NCBI RefSeq assembly: GCF_002238045.1
Contig: NZ_NBYO01000002.1
Location: 248,001-312,000 of the forward strand
Length of the DNA stretch: 64,000 bases
Source of the DNA: Notoacmeibacter marinus
GTDB lineage: Bacteria; Pseudomonadota; Alphaproteobacteria; Rhizobiales; Rhizobiaceae
Direction: 5' to 3'
Position numbers and translations under genes: made by a program
The notes under the pieces: model-generated
Databases searched by the model: none
What the model saw: the letters and a program-made list of their open reading frames with translations, nothing else
What the model was told of the DNA's origin: nothing
Shown: piece after piece, positions 44,364-54,157 of the stretch
Position numbering within the stretch: the stretch's first letter is position 1
How the letters are laid out: every line of letters begins with the position of its first letter

Positions 44364-47300
44364 AGGCGATCCTCCGGCACCAGGGCCGGCGATGATGGCT
44401 CGCGCGATGCCGCCCGCGCCTTTTCCTCCAGACGTTGCCGTTCCTGCCGCAAACGCTCTGCCTCTTCTTCAGCGGCACGCCGTCTGGCCTCCTCCTCCGC
44501 AGCACGCTTCCGCGCCGCTTCCTCTTCCGCTTTGCGCCGGGCTTCCTCTTCGGCCTTCAGGCGCGCCTCTTCTTCGGCTCTCCGTTTGGCCTCCGCCTCC
44601 TGCTGCCGGCGGCGCTCTTCGGCTTCTGCTTTGCGGCGAGCCGCCTCTTCGGCGATGCGTTTTTCCAGCGCTTCGAGACGCGCCTGTTCGCGTTCCACCG
44701 CGCGTAGCGTCAGATATTGCTCCAGAAGGGTGGTGTCGATGCTCGCTTCCACAGCATCCGGCGGACCGGACAGGCGAATGCCGATCGCTGGCTTCAGCGA
44801 AGCCATCGCCGTTTCGCCGAGCGGTTCGAGAATAAGCCGCAGATCGGCATCGATCTGTTGCAGCGCCAGCTGATAGGTCATCGTTCCAGACAAAGACCCA
44901 CCGGGCACAACCCAATTCAGAAGCGGACTTCGAACGACACCGCTTGCAACCGTCCAGACCGATGGCTCGATTGTAAGTTCGACTGCTTCGCCATTGCCGA
45001 TGAGCGAGCGCGCCAGTTCGACGGCAGGCGCAATCGAAGCTGTCGGATCGACCGGAGCGTTCGAATCGCGCTGCTCGATGCTGACACGGTCGGCACGCGC
45101 CAGCGTCTGGCCAAGAATGTCAGTCGCGAAACCGCGCACGGCGACATGCTCTTCGACCGGTGTCACGGTCACTGATCCGCTCAATGAACGCACCAGGCCG
45201 GCTGGGTCGCGTCCGCCCCCGGTCAATTGCAAGGACAGATCCACCGCCCCGTCGAGATAGCCGCCGCTATGGTCGGTCAGCTTCAGGGCTGAAATATTCG
45301 CCTCGATGTCGGTGAGAAGCGACGGCCCGCTGCGGGTGAAGGTCGCCGAGCCGCCAATCGGCGCGCCGGCGCGGTTCGCCCTGACGTCCCTAAAGGCCAG
45401 CCTTTCATCGGTTGCTTCGATGGTCAGCCTGGCGGCCTGCGCGGCGAGCCGCCCCAGCCGCAATTCGGCGCTTTCGACCGACAACTCTCCGTGGAACGGC
45501 AATGTCTGAGGCAGAGCGAAGTCAGTGTCGTCGAACCGGACGGACGACGGTTCGCGCATTTCGGTTCCATCCTCCGCTGCCCTGCCCAATGTGAGGCCCT
45601 CACCGCCGGCCAGCGCGGGAGGCTGAAGCGCTGGAGGCAGCTCCCCTCCCATCAACCTTGCAAAGAGCGGGCCGAGATCGAGCCGGTCGGTTTTGAGCCG
45701 GCCAGCAACATTCGGCGGGGTGGCGCCGATATCGACAGTAAGTGCACCGCTATAGGCGGTATCGCCGATATTGCCGGTCACGGAAGCAAGATCGAATGCG
45801 TTGCCGTCGCGAACCACTTCGGATTCCAGACCGAACGCAAGCGAAGGCGCGTCGGTCGGCGCGGCCCAGCCAAGGAGTTGCGTCACCGGTAGAATATTGC
45901 TGGTCTGTAACGAAACTCCACCAGCCAAAACGCCATCGTCACGCAAGATGAGATCGGCCTGCCCAACGACGTCGTCGCCCTGCAGCTGCACGTTCACCTG
46001 TCCGTCTTCGCTGAGGGTTGCGTCGATGGCGTAGCGTCCCGCCGTGTCGAGCGGCAGCACTTCGAGACCGAGCGCCGCCACGGTCGGACGAAGCCCCTCC
46101 GCCCGCAGCGATACCGATCCGGACCGAAGCGGCAGACCAGCCCTGTCCATCTGAAGCGCTGCCGTTCCAGACAGTTCCGCGGCAGCTGTTTCGCCGTTGA
46201 AATCGACCGTCAATGCCGCTTCGGGATCGCCGGTGATCGATAGGACGAAACGCCCGTTCCTTCCAAGCGAGGGCGCATTGCGAAGGCGGCGATTTCCAAG
46301 AGCGGCAAGCCGTTCGAAGGCCGGTACGCGGCGAAGCGCTGCTGAAAGGCCGGAGAAGTCCTCCGACAGAGCAGTGAGGTCGAGTGCGATCCTACGCGCA
46401 CCGGTATCGTCATTCTCGATCCGCCCCGTGCCTTCGACCTGGCTTCCCGCGAAATTGTCGAGCCGCAATTCGGCGATGTCGATCGAGCCGCCGCCAGCCG
46501 TAAGCCCAACCTTCCCGTTGTCCGCCGCGAGACCCGAATGCACGAAAGGTCCACCGGACAGCGAGAGTGTCAAAGCCGCAACGGGCCCTTCGCGCCGTAT
46601 CTCATCTATGAAACCGAGAAACAGATCGATCGCCGTTTCGCCGAGACCATCGGTTCTCAGATCGGCGGCAATGTTTCCTTCATCGGTCCGCTCAACCGCC
46701 CCGGTCAGCCGCGAAGGGCCGATGGCCAGTTCCAGATTGGATAAACGCAAACTGTCCGGTCCGAGCGAGAGATCGGTTTCGAACCCCGCGGCAGACAGGC
46801 TGGCCAGCGCCTCATGGCGTTCCACACCGAGCCAGCTGAGAAAATTGCCAGGCTGGCGGACGGCCAGAACGACACGTCCGTCGAAGCCCGGCCTATCGCC
46901 GGTCCTTAGCGAGCCTTCGGCCTCGAGACGGGTGCGCCCGGGAAGATCGGCGGCCAGCTTGTTTATCAGCCATTGCCGGTCGCGCGCTTCGGCTTCCAGA
47001 ACGACGTCGCGGATCGTGGTGGCACCATCGATGATGGCAGGCAGGCGAAGATCGAGCCGGCCATCGATGAGCGGAGCGGGAAGCGCTTGAAAAAATGTCA
47101 GTATCTGCTGGCGGATTTCGGCGGGCGAGATGGGATCGGTGCGGCCGAAACGGTTTTCGCCATCGCCGATCGTGCCTCGCAACTCATCGTCGTCGCCACG
47201 ATTTTCAGACAAGGCGCCACCCACTGTGTCGCCCTTCAATCGAACGGTGAATTTGGGCGTGTCGCCGAGATCGAATGCGCCGGAACCTGTCGCTGCATAG

Positions 47301-48190
47301 GGTGTTTCAGCGGCCCCCGTTTCCAGACGCAACTTGTCGCTGCTGAGACTGTTCGGCGTTGCGGCCAGCGTACCGTTGATGCGGATCGCCGCGGGCGCAT
47401 CGTCTTCGCTGTCCTGTTGAGCGGCGGTCAGACGGAACGTCCCATCCAGGCGCGGCAGCCCATTGTCAGCGCGAAGCGCACCATCGATCGCTAGAGATGC
47501 CGGGTACTTTGCCGGCTTCAGGCGCACGGAAAGACCGACCGAGCCATCCGCCCTTCCGGTCCCCGTACTGAGCGTGAAGGCCAGAGACCCGAACGGTTCG
47601 GAGACTGCCTGACCCTCCGCTTGCCACGGTCCGCCAAGGGAACGCGCCGACAATTGCGCATCGATATCGTCGATCCTGACCTCCGGCCGCCCCTCGCCGC
47701 GCGTGACGAAGATGGCGCCGTCCTCTATGGCGAGGCTCTCGACGGTAATCTGCTGCAATTGATCGGGAATGCGCAGCTTGAACGGCCAGTCGATGCGGCC
47801 ATCGCGATGCGCTGTCAGCATAAGCAGCGGCGAATCCATCCGCATATCGAAAATGCGGAATTCGCCCGACAGGAGCGGCCCAAGCTCGGCGTCCAGTGAA
47901 AAGGTTTCGGCGACGAAGATCGGTTCGCCCTCATCGTCCGCGACGGTCACATCGTGAAACGTGATGGATGGAAACGGCAGGAGACGAACCGCTGTCTGAC
48001 CATCCACCGAAACCGGGCGCCCGAGCAATTGCGACGACTGCGCCTCGAAGCGGCTGCGATAATCCGTCCAGTCGATGAAAGGCGGAACGATGGCCGCTGC
48101 AGCCAGAACGAGGACCAGTAATCCACCGATGAAGACCAGTAGGCGGGCCAGAATGATTCTCCCAGACGATCCGTGCCGTTGTCCCGTCAC
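44321..48190 (-). CDS. AsmA family protein with C-terminal coiled coil
   Basis: A 1289-residue envelope protein of the AsmA/TamB superfamily, thought to shuttle lipids across the periplasm. One N-terminal transmembrane helix (LARLLVFIGGLLVLVLAAAA) and the family start PPFIDWTDYRSRFEAQSSQLL lead into about 1050 residues of repeated beta segments. The last 120 residues are an Ala/Glu/Arg/Lys repeat (EEARRKAEEEA units, roughly residues 1170-1260), a long coiled coil not usual for the family, ending PDLLPDG. The GTG at 48190 is the only start near the signal. Divergent from the thioesterase gene; 3' end overlaps the RHH gene. Confidence 0.85.
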   Translation of the reverse strand: MTGQRHGSSGRIILARLLVFIGGLLVLVLAAAAIVPPFIDWTDYRSRFEAQSSQLLGRPVSVDGQTAVRLLPFPSITFHDVTVADDEGEPIFVAETFSLDAELGPLLSGEFRIFDMRMDSPLLMLTAHRDGRIDWPFKLRIPDQLQQITVESLAIEDGAIFVTRGEGRPEVRIDDIDAQLSARSLGGPWQAEGQAVSEPFGSLAFTLSTGTGRADGSVGLSVRLKPAKYPASLAIDGALRADNGLPRLDGTFRLTAAQQDSEDDAPAAIRINGTLAATPNSLSSDKLRLETGAAETPYAATGSGAFDLGDTPKFTVRLKGDTVGGALSENRGDDDELRGTIGDGENRFGRTDPISPAEIRQQILTFFQALPAPLIDGRLDLRLPAIIDGATTIRDVVLEAEARDRQWLINKLAADLPGRTRLEAEGSLRTGDRPGFDGRVVLAVRQPGNFLSWLGVERHEALASLSAAGFETDLSLGPDSLRLSNLELAIGPSRLTGAVERTDEGNIAADLRTDGLGETAIDLFLGFIDEIRREGPVAALTLSLSGGPFVHSGLAADNGKVGLTAGGGSIDIAELRLDNFAGSQVEGTGRIENDDTGARRIALDLTALSEDFSGLSAALRRVPAFERLAALGNRRLRNAPSLGRNGRFVLSITGDPEAALTVDFNGETAAAELSGTAALQMDRAGLPLRSGSVSLRAEGLRPTVAALGLEVLPLDTAGRYAIDATLSEDGQVNVQLQGDDVVGQADLILRDDGVLAGGVSLQTSNILPVTQLLGWAAPTDAPSLAFGLESEVVRDGNAFDLASVTGNIGDTAYSGALTVDIGATPPNVAGRLKTDRLDLGPLFARLMGGELPPALQPPALAGGEGLTLGRAAEDGTEMREPSSVRFDDTDFALPQTLPFHGELSVESAELRLGRLAAQAARLTIEATDERLAFRDVRANRAGAPIGGSATFTRSGPSLLTDIEANISALKLTDHSGGYLDGAVDLSLQLTGGGRDPAGLVRSLSGSVTVTPVEEHVAVRGFATDILGQTLARADRVSIEQRDSNAPVDPTASIAPAVELARSLIGNGEAVELTIEPSVWTVASGVVRSPLLNWVVPGGSLSGTMTYQLALQQIDADLRLILEPLGETAMASLKPAIGIRLSGPPDAVEASIDTTLLEQYLTLRAVEREQARLEALEKRIAEEAARRKAEAEERRRQQEAEAKRRAEEEARLKAEEEARRKAEEEAARKRAAEEEARRRAAEEEAERLRQERQRLEEKARAASREPSSPALVPEDRLQLEGLVPDLLPDG

Positions 48191-48364
48191 ACAAAACGCG
48201 AAACGCCGCTCTGTTCAAGGTCCGTCTTCGCTGATGCTGCTCTATGAGGCGGCGAATGCGCTACAAAACGCCCTGCCCGTCGGTATCGGACACGGAATGG
48301 ATAAGCATCGCGATGGCTTGCGAAAGCTCTATGGCTCTGGAATCTAGGGTCAGGAGGACTGGCG

Positions 48365-48907
48365 ATGACACGGCGCAATGTGGGCGGTTTACTTCCGGCC
48401 TTCGATCAGGAGGGCTGGTTCCGCTCGCGCCCGATCACCGTGCCTCGCGAATGGATCGACTATAACGGCCATATGAACATGGCCTATTACAACCGGGTCT
48501 GCGATCTGGGCGTCGACGATCTCTTCGATCATATCGGAATCGGCGCCGCCTACAGAGACACGCGCAATCTCTCCATCTATACGGCAGAGTTCCACACCCG
48601 CTTCCTGAGGGAGGTGATGGAGGGCGAGACGCTGATCGTCGCAACGCAATTGCTGGATCACGATGAGAAGCGCCTCCACGTCTTTCAGGAGGTGCGTCAG
48701 GCCGACGAAGGCTGGATCGCAGCGACCGGCGAAGGGCTGTGTCTCCATGTCGATATGAGCGGTCCAAGGGTCGCTCCCTTTCCGCGCGATATTGCTAAAA
48801 CGATCGCCGAGCTTGCGGAGCGGCAGGCCGATCTGCCGCAGCCCGGCGCTGCCGGCGGACAGATCGGTATAAGCCGGCGGCCTGGGCCTGCGCGGGGACA
48901 GTCGTGA
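48365..48907 (+). CDS. hotdog-fold acyl-CoA thioesterase
   Basis: A 180-residue thioesterase of the 4-HBT type. The catalytic segment VPREWIDYNGHMNMAYYNR (residues about 27-45) carries the active aspartate and the NGHMN motif. FHTRFLREVMEGETLIV forms the core sheet. GGAGGA precedes the ATG. It shares a GTGA overlap with the ClC gene. Substrate unknown; relatives cut short or beta-hydroxy acyl-CoA, for example in carnitine metabolism. Confidence 0.87.
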   Translation: MTRRNVGGLLPAFDQEGWFRSRPITVPREWIDYNGHMNMAYYNRVCDLGVDDLFDHIGIGAAYRDTRNLSIYTAEFHTRFLREVMEGETLIVATQLLDHDEKRLHVFQEVRQADEGWIAATGEGLCLHVDMSGPRVAPFPRDIAKTIAELAERQADLPQPGAAGGQIGISRRPGPARGQS

Positions 48908-50547
48908 CCGGTTGGATACGCGCCCATATCGACCGTTTTTTCGCCCGGCTGACAGGTTGGATCGGTCCGAATTTGCGGGACTTCGTCGCCAGCCGTCAGC
49001 CGACGGTCTGGTTGATGGCATTGATCTGCGGCTTGGCCGCCGGCGTTGCGGCCATTGCCTTTCGAGAAGCTATCTTCTTCGTTCAGAACATCTGGGTGCG
49101 CATTCCAAGCGAGTCGCTGGTGCCTTGGATTCACGCCCGGCCAGCATGGCAGATTTTCATAGGACCGCCCATTGCCGGCCTTCTTGTCGGCATCATTCTG
49201 GAGCGCATTTCCGTTCGGCGCCCCTTTGGCGTGGCCGATGTGATCGAGGTTCGCGCCAGCGCCAAGATGCGCCTCTCTAAGGCCGATGGCGCCTGGAGCG
49301 CGCTTGCCACCGTCATCTCGCTCGGCGGCGGCGCCAGCGCCGGGCGCGAAGGCCCGGTCGTCCATCTTGGCGCGACGCTGGCCACCGCGCTAGTCTCCAA
49401 ACTGAACCTGCCGCTCTGGTCGCGCCGGACCATTCTGGCAGCAGGCGCAGCGAGCGCGATCTCCGCCTCGTTCAACGCGCCCATTGCAGGCGTCCTCTTC
49501 GCCCATGAAGTCATCCTGAACCATTATTCCCGCCGTGCCTTCGTGCCGATCGTCATTGCGTCCGCCGCCGGTTCGGTTCTCTCCCGACTTTGGAGCGGCG
49601 ACGCACCCGCCTTCAACGTGCCGCCGCTCGCTGTCGCAACCTATTGGGAATTTCCGGCCTTCGCACTGCTCGGAATCGTCTGCGCCATCGTAGCCATTTC
49701 ATTCCAGTTCAGTCTCTTCGCCGCCGATTACATGGCGCGCGGCGTACCGATGCCGCTCTGGATGCGACCTGTCATCGGCGGTCTGATTGTCGGTGCGATC
49801 GGCGTCTTTTATCCGGAAGTCCTTGGCGTCGGTTACGGCACGACCGACCAGGCGCTGCGCAGCGAAATCCCGATCATGACGCTTCTGATCCTGCTGGTGC
49901 TGAAGATCGTTGCCACATCGGTCACGCTGGCCTCCCGGTTCGGTGGCGGGGTGTTCTCGCCTGCCCTTTATCTCGGCGCGGTCGCTGGCGCGGCCTTCGG
50001 GCAGATCGCCGCCTCGGCGGTCGAGATCGACGCGTCCAGCACCGGCCTCTATGCCGCCCTCGGCATGGGAGCGGTGGCCGGCGCGGTTCTCGGGGCACCG
50101 GTATCGACGGCGCTGATCGTATTCGAACTGACGGGCGGTTATGCGCTCTCCATCGCCCTGCTTCTCACCGTCGCGGTCGCCTATGGCGTCAACCATGCAT
50201 TTCATGGCCGCTCCTGGTTCCAGTGGCAGCTCGAAGGCCGTGGCCTCAATTTGCGGGCCGGTCCGCACCGCGATCTGGCAACCCGCACCAAGGTCATGGA
50301 TATCATGACCATGCCGGAAGAGGACGCGGAGTCGGAAACCGTCACGGACGAGTTGAAGGAATGGGCTCTCCGCCCAATCGACACGCTGGAAACCGCCTTG
50401 CGCCAGTTCGATATGAGCGGCCGCTCGCGCCTGCCGGTCATCGATCCGAACGATGGCGAAACCATCATCGCCCATCTGACGCAGATCCGCGCCCTCTCCC
50501 ACTTCAACCGCGCGCTGATCTCCGTATCCGAGGAAGAGCATCGCTAG
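48904..50547 (+). CDS. ClC family chloride channel with CBS domains
   Basis: A 547-residue ClC protein. The selectivity elements are GGGASAGREGPVVHLG (external gate glutamate) and FGGGVFSPALYLG. The segment GVLFAHEVILNHY has E then V where exchangers have EE; the internal proton glutamate (ClC-ec1 E203) is thus Val, as in animal ClC channels, so it may conduct Cl- without proton coupling. The C-terminal 100 residues hold a CBS pair (VMDIMTMPEED ... SRLPVIDPNDGETIIAHLT). The GTG start overlaps the thioesterase stop by 4 bases. Confidence 0.9.
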   Translation: MTGWIRAHIDRFFARLTGWIGPNLRDFVASRQPTVWLMALICGLAAGVAAIAFREAIFFVQNIWVRIPSESLVPWIHARPAWQIFIGPPIAGLLVGIILERISVRRPFGVADVIEVRASAKMRLSKADGAWSALATVISLGGGASAGREGPVVHLGATLATALVSKLNLPLWSRRTILAAGAASAISASFNAPIAGVLFAHEVILNHYSRRAFVPIVIASAAGSVLSRLWSGDAPAFNVPPLAVATYWEFPAFALLGIVCAIVAISFQFSLFAADYMARGVPMPLWMRPVIGGLIVGAIGVFYPEVLGVGYGTTDQALRSEIPIMTLLILLVLKIVATSVTLASRFGGGVFSPALYLGAVAGAAFGQIAASAVEIDASSTGLYAALGMGAVAGAVLGAPVSTALIVFELTGGYALSIALLLTVAVAYGVNHAFHGRSWFQWQLEGRGLNLRAGPHRDLATRTKVMDIMTMPEEDAESETVTDELKEWALRPIDTLETALRQFDMSGRSRLPVIDPNDGETIIAHLTQIRALSHFNRALISVSEEEHR

Positions 50548-50643
50548 ATCATGACCTAAGGCGTGGCGGCTCTCCCATCACTTTTCATGTCCCCGTTCCC
50601 GTTTTGTATGGTAACGGCGCGCCGAATCGCTACATCTGGTCCC

Positions 50644-53118
50644 ATGATCGATCTACCTGACGACTGGCCCCTGCCCGGTGATGGCCAGAACCCGCCCGCG
50701 CGTCCGAGCGGTATTGCCGCACGCGCCATGGCCGCCCGCGGCCAGAGACAGTCTACCGATTACCTGTCCGGCCTGAACCCGGAACAGCGCCTTGCGGTTG
50801 AGACGACAGAGGGCCCGGTTCTGGTGTTGGCTGGCGCAGGCACGGGCAAGACCCGCGTGCTGACCACGCGCATCGCGCACATCCTGTCGAGCGGAAAAGC
50901 CTGGCCGAGCCAGATTCTCGCCGTCACCTTCACCAACAAGGCCGCCCGCGAGATGAAGGAGCGCATCGGCCTGCTCGTCGGCGAGCAGATCGAAGGGATG
51001 CCCTGGCTCGGTACGTTCCACTCGATCGGCGTAAAGATATTACGCAAGCACGCCGAACTGGTCGGGCTGAAGAGCACCTTCACCATTCTGGATACCGACG
51101 ACCAGATCCGCCTGCTCAAACAGGTGATCCAGGCCGAGGGTCTGGACGACAAGCGCTGGACGGCCAAGACGCTCGCCGGCCTCATCGACGGATGGAAGAA
51201 CAAGGCGCTCGGCCCGGACGCGATCCCCGAAGGCGATGCGCGCAGCTTCGGCAACGGCAAGGGGCGCGAGCTTTACCGCGCCTATCAGCGCCGTCTGACC
51301 GAGCTGAACGCCGCCGATTTCGGCGATCTTCTGCTGCATCCCATCGCGATCCTCCGCAAACATGCCGATGTGCTGGCGGAGTATCACCGCCGGTTCCGCT
51401 ACATTCTCGTTGACGAGTATCAGGATACCAATGTCGCGCAATATCTGTGGCTGCGCCTTCTGGCGCAACGGCCAGACGGCGGCGCGGTCAATCTCTGCTG
51501 CGTCGGCGATGACGACCAGTCCATCTATGGCTGGCGCGGCGCGGAGGTCGACAACATCCTGCGGTTCGAAAAGGACTTTCCCGGCGCGACCGTGATCCGG
51601 CTGGAACGCAATTACCGCTCCACCGAGCATATTCTGGCCGCCGCATCCGCGCTGATCGCCAATAATGAAAGCCGGCTCGGCAAGACGCTTTTCACCGATC
51701 TGACCGACCCGGACGCCGAACGCGTCAAGGTGCACAATGCCTGGGACAGCGAGGAAGAGGCCCGCGCTATCGGCGAGGAGATCGAGGCGCTCCAGACGAA
51801 GGGCGGGAAACTCAACGATATCGCCATCCTTGTCCGTGCCTCGTTTCAGATGCGCGAATTCGAGGAGCGCTTCGTCACGCTCGGCCTGCCCTATCGCGTG
51901 ATCGGCGGGCCGCGCTTCTATGAGCGCAAGGAAATCCGCGACGCCATGGCCTATCTGCGTGTGGTCGCGCATCCCGCTGACGATCTGGCCTTTGAGCGGA
52001 TCGTCAATGTGCCGAAGCGTGGGATCGGCGACACGAGCGTCCGCCTGATCCACGACACGGCGCGCGCGCGGCAGTGCCCCATGCTTCAGGCTGCGGCCGA
52101 TCTGGTCGGCACTGACGAGGTCAAGGGCAAGACCCGCAGCTCGTTGCGCGAGGTCGTCGAAAACTTCAGGCGATGGAGCGAAGCCCTTGATTCGACTCCG
52201 CATGTCGAACTGGCTGAATCGATTCTTGAGGAAAGCGGCTATATCGACATGTGGAAGGCGGATAAATCCGCCGACGCAGCGGGCCGCCTCGACAATCTTA
52301 AGGAACTGATCGAGGCGATGGGGGAATATGACAGCCTGCGCGCCTTCCTCGAACATGTCGCGCTGGTGATGGACAATAGCGGCGATAGCGATCTCGATGC
52401 TGTCTCGGTCATGACGCTGCACAGCGCCAAGGGGCTGGAGTTCGACACTGTTTTCCTGCCCGGTATGGAAGAGGGCCTGTTCCCCCACCAGCGCAGCATG
52501 GATGAGGGCGGCCGCGCCGGTCTGGAGGAAGAACGCCGCCTGGCCTATGTCGGTGTCACCCGTGCCCGGCGCAATCTGCATGTCTGGTTCGCGTCCAACC
52601 GCCGTATCCATGGCCTATGGCAGAGCACGATCCCGTCGCGGTTCGTCGACGAACTGCCGGAGGCGCATGTCGAGGTGATGGAAGCGCCGGCAAGCTATGG
52701 CGGCTATGGCGCGGGCGGGTTCGGCGAGCGCGGCGGCTATGGCGCGTCCCGCTTCGATAGGATGGAGCCGTTCGGCTCGTCCTACGGCTCGCCCGGTTGG
52801 CAGCGCGCGCAGAAGAACCGCACCGACGCAACCCGCGAGAACTGGGGCGGGCGCTCCGGCATGGGCGTGTCGTCCCGCGTCGAGCGGATCGGCTATGGCG
52901 AAGCGGATGGCGGGCGGCGCGGCCGCCAGATCGAAGGCGAACTGGTGGCCAAGAGCGTGACCGACGAACCGGGCCGCTTTTCCAAGGGAGACCGGGTGTT
53001 TCATCTCAAATTCGGCAATGGCAATGTCGTGGCCATCGACGGTAACAAGCTGACCGTCGAATTCGACAAGGCCGGCCAAAAGCGCGTGCTGGAAAGTTTT
53101 CTCAACCCGCCGGGTTGA
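50644..53118 (+). CDS. uvrD: UvrD/PcrA-type ATP-dependent DNA helicase
   Basis: An 824-residue superfamily 1A helicase for repair and replication. Walker A is AGAGTGKT at residues 64-70; FTNKAAREMKERI, DEYQDTNVAQY, DDQSIYGWRGA, LERNYRS and the C-terminal VGVTRARRNLHV and TLHSAKGLEFDTVF follow. The tail (about residues 680-765) is rich in Gly, Tyr and Arg (GGYGAGGFGERGGYGASR), then a C-terminal Tudor-like domain (KGDRVFHLKFGNGNVVAIDG) known from PcrA for RNA polymerase contact. The ATG at 50644 fits the N-terminus; upstream frame is short and lacks homology. Confidence 0.94.
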   Translation: MIDLPDDWPLPGDGQNPPARPSGIAARAMAARGQRQSTDYLSGLNPEQRLAVETTEGPVLVLAGAGTGKTRVLTTRIAHILSSGKAWPSQILAVTFTNKAAREMKERIGLLVGEQIEGMPWLGTFHSIGVKILRKHAELVGLKSTFTILDTDDQIRLLKQVIQAEGLDDKRWTAKTLAGLIDGWKNKALGPDAIPEGDARSFGNGKGRELYRAYQRRLTELNAADFGDLLLHPIAILRKHADVLAEYHRRFRYILVDEYQDTNVAQYLWLRLLAQRPDGGAVNLCCVGDDDQSIYGWRGAEVDNILRFEKDFPGATVIRLERNYRSTEHILAAASALIANNESRLGKTLFTDLTDPDAERVKVHNAWDSEEEARAIGEEIEALQTKGGKLNDIAILVRASFQMREFEERFVTLGLPYRVIGGPRFYERKEIRDAMAYLRVVAHPADDLAFERIVNVPKRGIGDTSVRLIHDTARARQCPMLQAAADLVGTDEVKGKTRSSLREVVENFRRWSEALDSTPHVELAESILEESGYIDMWKADKSADAAGRLDNLKELIEAMGEYDSLRAFLEHVALVMDNSGDSDLDAVSVMTLHSAKGLEFDTVFLPGMEEGLFPHQRSMDEGGRAGLEEERRLAYVGVTRARRNLHVWFASNRRIHGLWQSTIPSRFVDELPEAHVEVMEAPASYGGYGAGGFGERGGYGASRFDRMEPFGSSYGSPGWQRAQKNRTDATRENWGGRSGMGVSSRVERIGYGEADGGRRGRQIEGELVAKSVTDEPGRFSKGDRVFHLKFGNGNVVAIDGNKLTVEFDKAGQKRVLESFLNPPG

Positions 53119-53129
53119 GGATCTGCTCT

Positions 53130-53312
53130 ATGTCCGACGAGAACGCGCCTGAGGAACCGCCGAAGAAGACCCATCTTCTGGGCTTCTCCAAGCGAACCCA
53201 TGCGATTATCTTCGCGGTTTCTGTGGCGATCGAGATTGCGATCGTCATCGTCTTCGGCGCTTCGCTCTGGCAAGGCGCCAAATGGGCATGGGCCTGGCTG
53301 GCAGGCGGATAA
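53130..53312 (+). CDS. small single-helix membrane protein, 60 residues
   Basis: Starts MSDENAPEEPPKKTHLLGFS (acidic, then basic) and ends with one helix (AIIFAVSVAIEIAIVIVFGA) and WQGAKWAWAWLAGG. GAGGA lies before the ATG, 11 bases after the uvrD stop; probably cotranscribed. Function unknown; the gap behind it (53313-53499) holds only a terminator. Confidence 0.65.
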   Translation: MSDENAPEEPPKKTHLLGFSKRTHAIIFAVSVAIEIAIVIVFGASLWQGAKWAWAWLAGG

Positions 53313-53371
53313 ACCGCCGCGGCCCCCTTCAACCGGGTCGCAAACCGTGCGGCGAGCGAAAATCCGGACAT

Positions 53372-53397
53372 GAAAAAGGCCGGCGCAAGCCGGCCTT
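53372..53397 (-). terminator. intrinsic terminator downstream of cspA
   Basis: A perfect 9-bp stem AAGGCCGGC/GCCGGCCTT closed by GCAA; on the minus strand it is followed by TTTTT. It lies 103 bases after the cspA stop, so it ends that short transcript. On the plus strand there is no T-run. Confidence 0.8.
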
Positions 53398-53499
53398 CCC
53401 AAGGCTTCGTCAGCGATGCCAGTACATCCGTGGTCATCGCGCCAAAGCCGTTCCGCCATGGCCTGCTCCCTCGGGAACGGGCCGGCGAACTTGATCCGA

Positions 53500-53709
53500 T
53501 CAAGCGGCCGAGAGGTTCTCGGCGGCGCTCTTGCCGGTGCGGCGATCGGCGACGACTTCGTAGTTCAGCTTGTCGCCTTCGGCCGGAGCAGCCATGCCGC
53601 TACGCTCGAGAGCGGAGATATGAACGAAAACGTCCTTGCCGCCATCGTCCGGCTCAATGAAGCCGAAGCCTTTGGTCGTGTTGAAGAATTTTACGGTACC
53701 GGTAGCCAT
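53500..53709 (-). CDS. cspA: cold shock protein
   Basis: A 69-residue single CSD nucleic-acid chaperone. RNP1 GFGFIEPD and RNP2 VFVHISAL are present. GAGGAG lies 8 bases before the ATG. Two small hairpins (near 53744-53758 and 53798-53811, the latter with a TTCG loop on the transcribed strand) lie upstream, perhaps part of a thermosensitive leader. The protein binds single-stranded RNA and DNA and aids translation in the cold. Confidence 0.95.
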   Translation of the reverse strand: MATGTVKFFNTTKGFGFIEPDDGGKDVFVHISALERSGMAAPAEGDKLNYEVVADRRTGKSAAENLSAA

Positions 53710-53812
53710 TTGGCGATCTCCTCAAAGAAAAATCGGTACAAAGATACGCCCCAGATCGGGGCATGGTGAGTATCGATATTTCAGAGAGTTCACAGTGCGT
53801 GCCGAAGCACGG

Positions 53813-54157
53813 GGATGGGAAACGTCCATCAAGATCGATGCCGATGATGTAGGTGCTTTGGCCGTTAATAGCAAGGCGGCGCGCAGTGATTTTGCTCATG
53901 AGCCAACGAATAGTGAGAAGCCTGCGATTGTAGAGCGGCGAGGAGCCAAGGCCACCTTCGACCGTGCGGCCGACAGGAAGGGTGCGGCCAGGGCCTCGTC
54001 CGATGAAGAAACCCGCCGATATTTCGACGAATGACTTATGAGCATATGCAACAATTTGTGACAAATTTTAACCGAATCTAACCTTTGGGAAGATCATCAC
54101 TGGGCACACGCAGTTCGTATCCCGCGCACTGTCCGGAACTTGGCGAAAGTGATTGAA
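53813..54157. other. intergenic stretch without an assigned gene
   Basis: Between the cspA leader and the globin receptor. A plus-strand frame starting GTG at 53795 runs 79 codons to 54034 with polar, Ala/Arg/Glu-rich content but no homology and no ribosome site; I do not call it. Promoters for cspA (minus) and the receptor (plus) must lie here but I cannot place them. Confidence 0.4.

Noticed and set aside
51040-52611. 523-codon minus-strand frame
   Set aside because: Antisense of uvrD, a common shadow in high-GC codon use.
53795-54034. 79-codon plus-strand frame between cspA and the globin receptor
   Set aside because: Polar and plausible but no ribosome site, no family and start unclear; left unassigned.
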